A stretch of 64,000 nt of DNA from Streptomyces sp. TG1A-60 (GTDB lineage: Bacteria > Actinomycetota > Actinomycetes > Streptomycetales > Streptomycetaceae). Location: the NCBI RefSeq assembly GCF_037201975.1, contig NZ_CP147520.1, positions 7,192,001-7,256,000 on the forward strand. The letters run 5' to 3'. The notes beneath the pieces were generated by a model. That model saw only the letters and a program-made list of their open reading frames with translations. It was not told the DNA's origin and searched no databases. Every line of letters starts with the position of its first letter. The stretch's first letter is position 1. Below, one piece after another: positions 45,588 through 55,573 of the stretch. Both the position numbers and the translations under genes were made by a program.

Positions 45588-47888
45588 ATGACCCGCAAGG
45601 CCCCTGCTGACGACCCCGGTGACGCCCGACTGCGGGTGAACTCGCCGAAGGGCTACGCCGCCGGAATTCCGGCGGTCACCTCCTCGCTGCGCCACGCCGG
45701 CACCCAGATGGGCGCCCGCCGTGGCCTGCTCACCCTCCTCCGGGTCAACCAGAAGGACGGCTTCGACTGTCCGGGCTGCGCCTGGCCGGAACCGGAACAC
45801 CGACACCGTGCCGAGTTCTGCGAGAACGGGGCCAAGGCCGTGGCGGAGGAGGCCACGCTGCGCCGGGTGACCCCGGAGTTCTTCGCCGAGCACGGCCTGG
45901 AGGAACTCGCCGGCCGCAGCGACTACTGGCTCGGACAGCAAGGACGCCTCACCCAGCCCATGCACCGCCCGGCGGGCAGTGACCACTACCGCCCGATCTC
46001 GTGGGAGGACGCGTTCGCCGTCGTCGCCCGGGAGCTCGCCGCCCTCGACCACCCCGACCAGGCCGCCTTCTACACCTCCGGCCGGGCGAGCAACGAGGCC
46101 GCCTTCGTCTATCAGCTGTTCGTCCGGATGCTGGGCACCAACAACCTGCCGGACTGCTCCAACATGTGCCACGAGTCCAGCGGTTCGGCCCTGGTGGAGA
46201 CGATCGGCATCGGCAAGGGCAGCGTCAGTCTGGAGGACCTCCACGAGGCGGACCTGATCCTCGTCGTCGGCCAGAACCCCGGCACCAACCATCCGCGGAT
46301 GCTCTCCGCCCTGGAGCGGGCCAAGCAGCGCGGCGCCCGCGTCCTCGCGGTCAACCCGCTGCCCGAGGCCGGCCTGCTCCGGTTCAAGAACCCTCAGCGG
46401 CCGTCCGGCATCGTCGGTGGCGGCACCCAGTTGGCGGACCTCTTCCTGCAGATCAGGCTTGGCGGCGATCAGGCCCTGTTCCAGGCCTTCAACCGGCTGC
46501 TGCTGGAAGCGGAGGACGACGCACCTGGCACCGTCCTCGACACCTCCTTCATCACCGCGCACACGCACGGCTTCGATGCCTTCGCCGAGCACGCCCGCAA
46601 GACTCCCTGGGAGGACGTCCTGGAGGCCACCGGGCTGCCGGAGGACGAGATCGAGGCCGCGTTCCGGGAGGTGCTAGCCGCCGAGAGGATCGTCGTCTGC
46701 TGGGCGATGGGCCTCACCCAGCACCGCCACTCCGTTCCGACCATCCGGGACGTCGTCAACTTCCTGCTCCTGCGCGGCAACATCGGCCGTCCCGGCGCCG
46801 GACTGTGCCCGGTGCGCGGTCACTCCAACGTGCAGGGCGACCGGACGATGGGCATCCACGAGAAGCCCGGCGAGGACTTCCTCGACGCCCTCGCCGCCGA
46901 ATTCGGTTTCGAACCGCCACGTCACCACGGGCACGACGCGGTCGAGACGATCCGCGCCATGCGCGACGGCCGGGTGAAGGTCTTCGTGGGGCTGGGCGGC
47001 AACTTCGTCGCCGCCGCCCCCGACACCGAGGTGACCGAGCAGGCGCTGCGCGGTTGCCGGCTCACCGTGCAGATCTCCACCAAGCTCAACCGGTCCCACG
47101 CGGTCACCGGGGAACAGGCGCTCATCCTGCCCTGCCTGGGCCGCACCGAGGCCGATCTACGGACCTCGGGGCCCCAACTGGTGACGGTGGAGGACTCCAT
47201 GGGCATGGTGCACCTCTCGCGGGGACGGCTCGCCCCCGCCTCCGATCACCTCCGCGGCGAGGTGGCGATCATCTGCGGGATGGCCCGGACCGCCCTCGGG
47301 GACCGCGAACCGCAGGTGTCCTGGGAGGAGTTCGAAGCCGACTACGACAGCGTCCGCGACCGCATCGCACGGGTGATCCCCGGCTTCGAGGACTTCAACG
47401 ACCGAGTGCGCCGGCCCGGCGGCTTCACCCTGCCCCACCCGCCCCGCGACGAGCGCCGCTTCACCACCGCCACCGGCCGGGCCAACTTCACCGCCAACCC
47501 GCTGGACATCCTGCGCGTACCGGAAGGCCGGCTGCTGCTGCAGACGCTGCGCTCGCACGACCAGTACAACACCACCATCTACGGACTGGACGACCGCTAC
47601 CGCGGCATCCACCAGGGCCGCCGCGTGCTTTTCGTGCACGAGGACGACCTCACCTCCCGCGGGCTGGCCGACGGCGACCTCGTGGACATCGTCAGTGAGT
47701 ACGAGGACGGGGTGGAGCGCCGAGCACCGGCCTTCCGCACCGTCGCCTTCCCGACGCCCCGCGGCTGCTGCGCGGCGTACTTCCCGGAGACCAACGTCCT
47801 GGTGCCCCTGGACTCCACGGCGGCCATCAGCAACACCCCGACGTCCAAGTCCGTCGTGGTCCGGCTGGAACGGGCTGCCGGGGCGTGA
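45588..47888 (+). CDS. Molybdopterin oxidoreductase, FdhF/YdeP family (probable formate dehydrogenase)
   Basis: A 766-residue molybdopterin enzyme. The N-terminal DGFDCPGCAWPEPEHRHRAE is typical of the FdhF/YdeP family. LPDCSNMCHESSGSALVETI holds the region of the metal ligand; RGHSNVQGDRTMGIHEKP and TNVLVPLDSTAAISNTPTSK bind the cofactor. No N-terminal ferredoxin-type cysteine cluster is evident. Together with FdhD it most likely oxidises formate, the end product of both C1 branches, to CO2; the electron acceptor is unknown. ATG 45588 follows GCGGAG. Confidence 0.85.
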   Translation: MTRKAPADDPGDARLRVNSPKGYAAGIPAVTSSLRHAGTQMGARRGLLTLLRVNQKDGFDCPGCAWPEPEHRHRAEFCENGAKAVAEEATLRRVTPEFFAEHGLEELAGRSDYWLGQQGRLTQPMHRPAGSDHYRPISWEDAFAVVARELAALDHPDQAAFYTSGRASNEAAFVYQLFVRMLGTNNLPDCSNMCHESSGSALVETIGIGKGSVSLEDLHEADLILVVGQNPGTNHPRMLSALERAKQRGARVLAVNPLPEAGLLRFKNPQRPSGIVGGGTQLADLFLQIRLGGDQALFQAFNRLLLEAEDDAPGTVLDTSFITAHTHGFDAFAEHARKTPWEDVLEATGLPEDEIEAAFREVLAAERIVVCWAMGLTQHRHSVPTIRDVVNFLLLRGNIGRPGAGLCPVRGHSNVQGDRTMGIHEKPGEDFLDALAAEFGFEPPRHHGHDAVETIRAMRDGRVKVFVGLGGNFVAAAPDTEVTEQALRGCRLTVQISTKLNRSHAVTGEQALILPCLGRTEADLRTSGPQLVTVEDSMGMVHLSRGRLAPASDHLRGEVAIICGMARTALGDREPQVSWEEFEADYDSVRDRIARVIPGFEDFNDRVRRPGGFTLPHPPRDERRFTTATGRANFTANPLDILRVPEGRLLLQTLRSHDQYNTTIYGLDDRYRGIHQGRRVLFVHEDDLTSRGLADGDLVDIVSEYEDGVERRAPAFRTVAFPTPRGCCAAYFPETNVLVPLDSTAAISNTPTSKSVVVRLERAAGA

Positions 47889-47896
47889 CCCACCCC

Positions 47897-47960
47897 TTGA
47901 CACCGCTCCTCCAGAGGAAGGAATGTTTCTCATGGCGCACCTAAGTGCGCTATGCGCAAC
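47897..47960 (+). promoter_or_regulatory. Rieske oxygenase 2 promoter and composite operator
   Basis: TTGACA (47897-47902), possible -10 GAATGT (47921-47926), composite operator 47925-47960: GTTTCTCATGGCGCACC and AGTGCGCTATGCGCAAC. Confidence 0.7.
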
Positions 47961-48014
47961 GCATGCTGGTGGGGCGGCCCGGCACCGCACCCGTCTGTCG
48001 TACGGAAACCCGCG

Positions 48015-48134
48015 AGTGGATTCTCCGGGTTCACGTTCGTGCCGGTGACCGGCGAGATCCTCGCCGACCTGGCCACCGAAGGCGGCACCGAGCATCCCAT
48101 CGCCCTCCTCTACCCCCGCCGCGTACGCGTCTGA
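48015..48134 (+). pseudogene. C-terminal remnant of a monomeric sarcosine oxidase-like (SolA/MSOX) enzyme
   Basis: The frame reads [20 protein letters not shown], then [17 protein letters not shown] and a stop. It matches the C-terminal end of monomeric sarcosine / N-methyltryptophan oxidases (pattern SGHGFKFAPVLGEIAADLA). No N-terminal part exists; the operator and promoter of the Rieske gene replace it. It is now the 5' leader of that gene. Confidence 0.6.
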
Positions 48135-48154
48135 CATTCACCGAAGGTGACACG

Positions 48155-49303
48155 ATGACCATCACCAACCTGCCGTCGACCGACCTGCCGTCCAGCCTGA
48201 TCGCCACGCTGCCCGGCGACCACTACACGGACCCCGACATCTTCGCCCTGGAGCAGGAGCGCATATTCGAGTCCATGTGGTTCTGCGCGGCCCGCGCCTC
48301 GGAGCTGGCCAGGCCCGGACAGTTCCGCACCTACCAGGTCGGACGGGAGAGCGTGCTGATCTCCCGCTCGAGGGACGGATCGATCAGGGCCTTTTTGAAC
48401 ATCTGCCGGCACCGCGGGGCCAAGCTGTGCACCGCGGAGTCCGGCGAGGTCAAGCGGGCCTTCCAGTGTCCGTACCACGCCTGGACCTACGGCCTCGACG
48501 GCAAACTGGTCGCCGCGCCCAACCTGACGTCGATGCCGGACATCGACCGGGTCGAATACGGCCTGGTCAACGTCCATGTCCGGGAGTGGCTCGGGTACGT
48601 GTGGGTGTGCCTCGCGGACACCGCGCCGTCCTTCGAGGAGGACGTGATGGGCGCGGTGACCGAGCGCCTGGGCGCCGCCGAGTCGATCGGGCACTACGAC
48701 ATCGAGAACCTGTCGGTCGGCAAGCGGTTCGTCTACGACGTGAAGGCGAACTGGAAGCTGATCATCGAGAACTTCATGGAGTGCTACCACTGCGCCACGA
48801 TCCACCCGGAACTGACCGAGGTGCTGCCCGAGTTCGCCGACGGCTTCGCGGCGCAGTACTACGTCGGGCACGGGGCCGAGTTCGGTGAGGAGGTGCGGGG
48901 TTTCACCGTCGACGGCGGCGAGGGCCTGGACCGGATTCCCGGGGTGGCGGAGGAGCAGGACCGCCGCTACTACGCGATCACGGTCAGGCCGCAGGTGTTC
49001 ATCAACCTGGTCCCCGATCACGTGATCTTCCACCGGATGTATCCGATGGCGGCGGATCGCACGATCGTGGAGTGCGACTGGCTCTACCTTCCGCACGTCG
49101 TCGACAGCGGCAAGGACGTCAGCCGGTCGGTGGAGCTCTTCCACCGCGTCAACCAGCAGGACTTCGACGCCTGCGAGCGCACACAGCCCGGGATGAGCTC
49201 CCGCGCCTACGCCAAGGGCGGCGTCCTCGTCCCCAGCGAGCACCACATCGGCGCCTTCCACACCTGGGTGCAGGACAGGCTCGGGGCGCCCCCCACTCAC
49301 TGA
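48155..49303 (+). CDS. gbcA: Rieske oxygenase alpha subunit, probable glycine betaine demethylase (copy 2)
   Basis: A 382-residue paralogue of the enzyme at 28544, with the same Rieske ligands (CRHRGAKLC, FQCPYHAWTYGLDG) and iron site (NFMECYHCATIHPEL). The N-terminal half differs at many positions (for example AARASELARPGQFRTYQV), while the catalytic half is identical over 521 bp. ATG 48155 follows GAAGGTG, with a leader of about 230 nt carrying the sarcosine oxidase remnant. It has its own composite operator but no ferredoxin or reductase gene, so it probably shares those at 26894-28413. Confidence 0.87.
   Translation: MTITNLPSTDLPSSLIATLPGDHYTDPDIFALEQERIFESMWFCAARASELARPGQFRTYQVGRESVLISRSRDGSIRAFLNICRHRGAKLCTAESGEVKRAFQCPYHAWTYGLDGKLVAAPNLTSMPDIDRVEYGLVNVHVREWLGYVWVCLADTAPSFEEDVMGAVTERLGAAESIGHYDIENLSVGKRFVYDVKANWKLIIENFMECYHCATIHPELTEVLPEFADGFAAQYYVGHGAEFGEEVRGFTVDGGEGLDRIPGVAEEQDRRYYAITVRPQVFINLVPDHVIFHRMYPMAADRTIVECDWLYLPHVVDSGKDVSRSVELFHRVNQQDFDACERTQPGMSSRAYAKGGVLVPSEHHIGAFHTWVQDRLGAPPTH
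48683..49203 (+). repeat. 521-bp identical tract, copy 2
   Basis: Identical to 29057-29577. The two copies are direct repeats 19.6 kb apart. Confidence 0.93.
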
Positions 49304-49527
49304 CGGGCTGTGCCCCGGACCCGAGGAACCGGACCGGGTGGTCGGCGCGAACGCGCGGGCCACCCGGCCCCGCAGACCGGACGGACGGTGCCCAGGCCTG
49401 CCCAGGCCGGGGGTGGTGACAGGTGATCAGGCGAGGCTCTGCGTCCGCGGCGGCCGTCATCGGGGTCGCGTACGGGAGCACACCCCGCGGTGGCCGCTCC
49501 GGCGTTCTGGAGTCCTAGGCGGCCTGA

Positions 49528-49556
49528 AGCCGGCCTCGGCGAGTCCGAAGCCGGCT
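49528..49556. terminator. Probable terminator between Rieske 2 and pabB
   Basis: AGCCGGC ... GCCGGCT with an inner TCGG/CCGA pair, close to the converging pabB stop at 49567. The other 220 bp of this gap show nothing further. Confidence 0.55.
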
Positions 49557-49566
49557 GAACACCGGC

Positions 49567-50655
49567 CTACCCCGGGAGGGCCGGCTCACCGCTGACGTCG
49601 GCCGAGCACGCCACCGCGAGCATCCGGGAGGCCTTCAGCTCGGTCTCGTCCCACTCGCGCTCGGGGTCCGAGCCCCAGGTGATGCCGGCGCCGGTGCCGA
49701 AGCACAGCACGGGGCCGGCCGTGGTCCGCACGATCCAGAAGGTGCGGATGCCGACGGCCAGTTCGCCGGTGCCGCGGTCGGCGTCGACCCAGCCGACGCC
49801 GCCGCAGTACGGGCCGCGAAGTGTGGTTTCCAGCGCCTCGATGATCCGCAGCGCGCTGGACCTGGGAGCGCCGGTCACGGAGCCGGGCGGGAAGGTGGCC
49901 GCCAGAAGTTCCGGCCAGCCCGCGCCCTCGGCGAGCTCGCCGCGCACGGTGGAGACCAGGTGCACCAGGCCGGGGTGTTGTTCGACCGCGCACAGCGCGG
50001 GCACGGTCACCGAGCCCGTGGCGCAGACACGGCCCAGGTCGTTGCGGACCAGGTCCACGATCATCACGTTCTCGGCCCGGTCCTTCTCCAACAGGTCCGC
50101 CGCCGTCCGACCGGTGCCCTTGATCGGCCCGGACTCCACGATCCGCCCGCCACGGCGCAGGAACAGCTCGGGTGAGGCGGTGGCCACCTCCACGCCGTGT
50201 GCGGGCAGCCGGACCGTACCCGCGTACGGGGCCGGGTTGCCCCGGGCCAGCAGCGCGGTCAGCGCGTCCACGTCGGCGGGCAGTCCCTCGGGCTCGGGCA
50301 GCGGAGCGGACAGGACGCGGCAGAGGTTCGCCTGGTACACATCGCCCGCCGCGATGTGCTCGCGGATCCGCCCTACCGCCGCGGTGTACGCGGCGCGGTC
50401 GAGCGAGGAGGTCCAGTCACCGGCGGCGGGGCCGCGCCAGGCGCCGGGCCGGGGAGCGGGGACGGGTTCGTGCCGTACGTCCCCGAAGCGGGCGCAGACC
50501 AGCCGGCCCTCGAAGTCCGCGACCACCGCCCAGAACCCGGCCGAGTCCAGGGCCGCGGGGTCGCTGGTGACATCCCGCAGGCCAGTGGCGACGAGTTCGC
50601 CGAAGCGGGCCAGCGGAGGCAGGCGGGGCAGCACGTCTGCCCGGTGTCGACCCAT
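49567..50655 (-). CDS. pabB: Chorismate-binding enzyme, aminodeoxychorismate synthase component I type
   Basis: A 362-residue chorismate-utilising enzyme. PIKGTGRTAADLL carries the PIKGT motif whose Lys is typical of PabB; RNDLGRVC, FPPGSVTGAPR and TGAGITWGSDP are conserved. It is shorter than stand-alone anthranilate synthase (missing much of the N-terminal domain). With a glutaminase it gives aminodeoxychorismate, the precursor of pABA and so of folate, which the neighbouring pathway uses as methyl acceptor. ATG 50655; a plausible AAAGG lies 10 bases upstream. No composite operator was found before it. Confidence 0.85.
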   Translation of the reverse strand: MGRHRADVLPRLPPLARFGELVATGLRDVTSDPAALDSAGFWAVVADFEGRLVCARFGDVRHEPVPAPRPGAWRGPAAGDWTSSLDRAAYTAAVGRIREHIAAGDVYQANLCRVLSAPLPEPEGLPADVDALTALLARGNPAPYAGTVRLPAHGVEVATASPELFLRRGGRIVESGPIKGTGRTAADLLEKDRAENVMIVDLVRNDLGRVCATGSVTVPALCAVEQHPGLVHLVSTVRGELAEGAGWPELLAATFPPGSVTGAPRSSALRIIEALETTLRGPYCGGVGWVDADRGTGELAVGIRTFWIVRTTAGPVLCFGTGAGITWGSDPEREWDETELKASRMLAVACSADVSGEPALPG

Positions 50656-50701
50656 ACCCGAAATACCTTTTCGTGGGGAGGAGCCACGTGGTCATGGTGC
50701 G

Positions 50702-50759
50702 CGCCGCGCGCCCCGGCGAGAGTCGTCGACCTTCACGACTGACGCCGGGGCGCGCGGCG
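50702..50759. terminator. Strong nested terminator hairpin after the BCCT gene
   Basis: A perfect 17-bp stem (50702-50718 with 50743-50759) and an inner AGTCGT/ACGACT stem (50721-50726 with 50735-50740). It lies 14 bp after the BCCT stop on the minus strand and separates it from pabB. Confidence 0.9.
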
Positions 50760-50772
50760 TATGGGCGCCGGC

Positions 50773-52490
<1,718 letters not shown>

Positions 52491-52621
52491 GCTCTTTTTC
52501 CTTCTGTCGTCGGGCTCGGGCATGGTCGGGTCGGACTGCCTTGCGCTGCGGTGGCGCAGTGTTCAGCGACATGGATGACGAGGGACGAGGCGGCTTCACC
52601 GCAGGCACTCAGCAGCATGGT

Positions 52622-52686
52622 GTTGCGCAATGAGAGATGTTTATCTGCTGGCGCAACAGAGAACACTCCTTGTGTCCCGCCGTCAA
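52622..52686 (-). promoter_or_regulatory. BCCT gene promoter and composite operator
   Basis: Minus-strand TTGACG (52686-52681), 17 bp, TTCTCT (52663-52658). Composite operator 52622-52657; plus-strand words GTTGCGCAATGAGAGAT and TTATCTGCTGGCGCAAC. Confidence 0.72.
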
Positions 52687-53425
52687 GACCATCGCGCCGA
52701 CCGCCGGGCCTTCGACCAGGATTGGAATCGCCCCGTGACTCATGGCGCGACCAGCGTGGCGGGGGAGCGATGTCGTGAGAGCTCCCGGAACAACCGTGAC
52801 CGGCGGCACCGGGTGCCTGCGCCCTGGCCGGCCGGGCTTCTCCAGCGCTCACGCCCGCAGCCGTTCGGCTCCGGGCGTGAGCTGCCCCGACTTCCCGTAC
52901 CTGGTGCCGGACCGACTTGCGGTATCGCCGAGCGCCGCGCCCGTGAACTCTCGTACGGCATCCATGTCACCCGGCATCAATGCGACCGGGCCGACGTCCT
53001 CGTGACGCACCCATGGGGCGCCGTGGGACGACGGACGCCACAGAGCCTACCCCAGCCGGGCCGAGGCATGTGGCGACGATGTCCCTGACCTGCGACGACT
53101 GCTGTGCCGTCGTGTGGAAGCCGATCAGATCGGGGCCCGGCCGCCCGATCGCCGCGTACAGGCGAACCCGCCGGGAAGCGCCCACGGGGCGGCGCCGGTG
53201 GGGACACCGCCCGGCGGGAGCGGCTGCCGGCCCAGCACGTACAGCCGTCCGGGGACGCTCCCGTGCCCGGTGGGGCGAGGCCGTACCGGCTGTCGGTCAT
53301 GCTGATCGGCAGCCGTGATGTCGGCCACTCGCTCCTTGCGGCCAGCCGCCCGCGGAACGGGTGCTCGGCGTCGCGAGTGAGCAGGTGCTGGACGTGGTCG
53401 GCCTGCGAGGTGGTTCCGTCGCAGC
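52687..53425. other. Intergenic region without recognisable gene
   Basis: About 740 bp. A minus-strand frame at 52967-53185 (IGFHTTAQQSSQVRDIVATC) looks protein-like, but I recognise no family. Given the decayed regulator next to it, this may be eroded coding sequence. Confidence 0.4.
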
Positions 53426-53640
53426 TCACACTTGTGTCTCCCCGGCACGGACGAGACGGGTCTCGCAGGCGATGACGACGAGGCGGGCGGGGTCGAGGGC
53501 GCCGAGTCGGCCATGGCCGGTTGGCATGGGTCTTCACGGTGATAGGGATGACGAAGAGCCGCTCGGCGATCCGGTCGTCGGACAGGCCCGCGGCCACCAG
53601 GGGCATCACCTCGCGCACGGGGCACCTGGGATCGTCGGCT
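53426..53640 (-). pseudogene. C-terminal remnant of a LuxR/NarL-type response regulator
   Basis: Minus-strand REVMPLVAAGLSDDRIAERL followed by FVIPITVKTHANR is the LuxR helix-turn-helix; a second frame supplies LGALDPARLVVIACETRLVRAG and a stop. At least two indels separate the frames. The receiver domain is absent: only 170 bp lie between this and the next gene. Confidence 0.7.
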
Positions 53641-53809
53641 TCCCTGATCGGCACGCCCTGGCGATGTTCTGGACGCCCGCGAGGTGCAGGTCCTTCTGTT
53701 AGCAGGGTGGGAACGCTCCCAGTGATGGCACGCCAAGAGCAGCTCGCATGTCGCCCCTCGCCGCCTCGACGCACGGGTGGGCGCGTAGCGCTGTCATCGG
53801 TCCCGGGTC

Positions 53810-54697
53810 TCAGCGCCGCGGCTCCATCTCCCAGCTGGCCAGCATCCGCAGGGCTTCCTCCGAGCGGGAGCCCGGCTCGGCGTGGTAGGTGTTCAGCCGC
53901 ATGGGGGCGCCCCCGGGCAGCGCCATGGCTTCGTGGACGAGGTCGAACTCTCCCACCAGCGGGTGCCGTATCCGCACGGTCTCGCCGACGGTTCCGCAGC
54001 TCACCTCGTGATGTGCCCACAACTGACGGAACTCCTCGCTCTTCTGCGACAACTCCTCGATCAGCGAAGAGAGACAGGAATCCCCGGGGCTCTTGCCGGC
54101 GTTCATCCGCAGAACGCCGGCGGTTCTCAGCGCCGTGGCGTGCGGGTCGGCGAACCGGGCGCGCGCCTCGGGCGAGAGGAAGATCAGCCGGGCCACGTTG
54201 CGCTCCTCGGGCGGCAGCTGGGCCCAGTCCCCGAAGACGGCGGTGGCGAGCTGGTTCCATCCCAGGATGTCCAATCGCCGGCCGACGGCGTAGGCGGGTA
54301 CGCCGAGCGCGTCGAGCAGGTGTTGAACGGTGGGCCGCAGTCGCTGCGGCGGGGGTGGGGCGTGCGTCGTGCTCTGCCGCTCGGGCTGGGCCAGCCGGAG
54401 CAGATGGTCACGCTCCTCCTCGGTCAGCCGCAGGGCGCGGGCGACGGCGTCCAGCACCTCGACCGACATCGTGTCGCCGTACCCCTGCTCCAGGCGGGCG
54501 TAGTACGCGTACGACACGCCCGCCAGCTGCGCCAGCTCCTCGCGCCGCAGTCCGGGGACCCGTCGTCGCCCGTAGGAGGGCAGGCCCACGTCCTCGGGCC
54601 TGAGCCGGGCCCTGCGAGAACGCAGGAACTCTTTCAGCTCGGTACGCCGGTCAAGTCCGGACGTCACTTGGTCACCGGGCGCCACATGTGAAGACAT
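53810..54697 (-). CDS. XRE-type regulator with MmyB-like ligand domain
   Basis: A 295-residue transcriptional regulator. The N-terminal HTH is RRVPGLRREELAQLAGVSYA, then YYARLEQGYGDTMSVEVLDA; the C-terminal half is an MmyB-like (PAS-related) domain (NQLATAVFGDWAQLPPEERN, FDLVHEAMALPGGAPMRLNT). ATG 54697 follows GGAGGA. It is divergent from an SDR gene, the usual arrangement for this family, in which the regulator controls the neighbouring dehydrogenase. Here the SDR is broken. Confidence 0.9.
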   Translation of the reverse strand: MSSHVAPGDQVTSGLDRRTELKEFLRSRRARLRPEDVGLPSYGRRRVPGLRREELAQLAGVSYAYYARLEQGYGDTMSVEVLDAVARALRLTEEERDHLLRLAQPERQSTTHAPPPPQRLRPTVQHLLDALGVPAYAVGRRLDILGWNQLATAVFGDWAQLPPEERNVARLIFLSPEARARFADPHATALRTAGVLRMNAGKSPGDSCLSSLIEELSQKSEEFRQLWAHHEVSCGTVGETVRIRHPLVGEFDLVHEAMALPGGAPMRLNTYHAEPGSRSEEALRMLASWEMEPRR

Positions 54698-54831
54698 CGC
54701 TGTCCTCCAGTTGTCGAACGTGCTCGCAGGTGCGGAGCAGCGTACAGTATCGACTCCGAGGCTCCTAATGAGACTGAGTATCAAAATGGTGTACGGTCTC
54801 CTTGTAAGACTTTTTGCACGGGAGTGTTCTC

Positions 54832-55350
54832 GTGAGCAAGACCTGGTTCATCACCGGTTCCTCGCGCGGCTTCGGCCGCCAGTTCGTCCAGGCGGTCCTG
54901 GGGCGGCGACAAGGTCGCGGCGGGCGATCCTTCCCCTGGCTCTGGACGTCACCGACAAGGGGGCCGTCGACCAGGCCGTCCAGTGGGCGCACAGCCACTT
55001 CGGCCGCCTCGACGTGCTCGTCGACAACGTCGGCTACGGACTGTTCGGCACGGTCGAGGAAGTGACGGAACGGCAGGTCCGCGACCGGATGGAGGCGAAC
55101 TTCTCCGGAGCCCTGTGGGTCACCCGGGCCGCACGGCCCCTACTGCGTGCGCAGGGCGGCGGCCACCTCGTGCAGATCTCCAGCGTCGGGGGTGTCACCG
55201 CCTTCCCCGACCTCGGTGTGCACAACGCCTCCAAGTGGGCCTTGGAGGCTGTGGGCGAGGCCCTCGCCCAGGAGGTCGCCGACTTCGGGATCAAGGTCAC
55301 CCTGGTCGAGCCCGGCGGCCTCGCCACCGACTGGCTTCGACCGCGACGAA
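54832..55350 (+). pseudogene. Short-chain dehydrogenase/reductase, degraded
   Basis: GTG 54832 (after GGAG) starts SKTWFITGSSRGFGRQFVQA, a normal SDR N-terminus with the TGxxxGxG loop. At about 54900 the frame breaks and about 15 codons of beta2-alpha2 are missing. A second frame resumes with LPLALDVTDKGAVDQAVQWA, then VDNVGYGLFGTVEE, SSVGGVTAFPDLGVHNASKW (active Tyr replaced: HNASK for YxASK) and LVEPGGLATDW. The last about 80 residues expected are absent. So this is more than a base-calling error. Confidence 0.75.
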
Positions 55351-55528
55351 CTCGACCCACCCAGGCTCACCGCGTCGAGGCTGCCGCAGACCGCGCGCGC
55401 CAGGGCTCCGGCACCGATGCGGTGCTGTCGGCCACCCTCGCAGGACGGCGTGCTCGACAACGAACGGCGTGGCGCATCGGGTGGACTCCTCCCTCTCCGG
55501 ATTCCCCGTATCGCCTCCTGTGCCGCAG

Positions 55529-55553
55529 CCCACCCGTCCGGAGACCGGGTGGG
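55529..55553. terminator. Terminator hairpin
   Basis: CCCACCCG (55529-55536) with CGGGTGGG (55546-55553), 20 bp past the lipase stop (minus strand) and after the SDR remnant. Confidence 0.65.
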
Positions 55554-55573
55554 CGGGTCGTTGGATGGCTCGA

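Noticed and set aside
47945..48154. Extended N-terminus of Rieske oxygenase 2
   Set aside because: The added residues have no counterpart in copy 1 and cover the operator and a leader that is itself a remnant in another frame; ATG 48155 with GAAGGTG aligns with the paralogue start.
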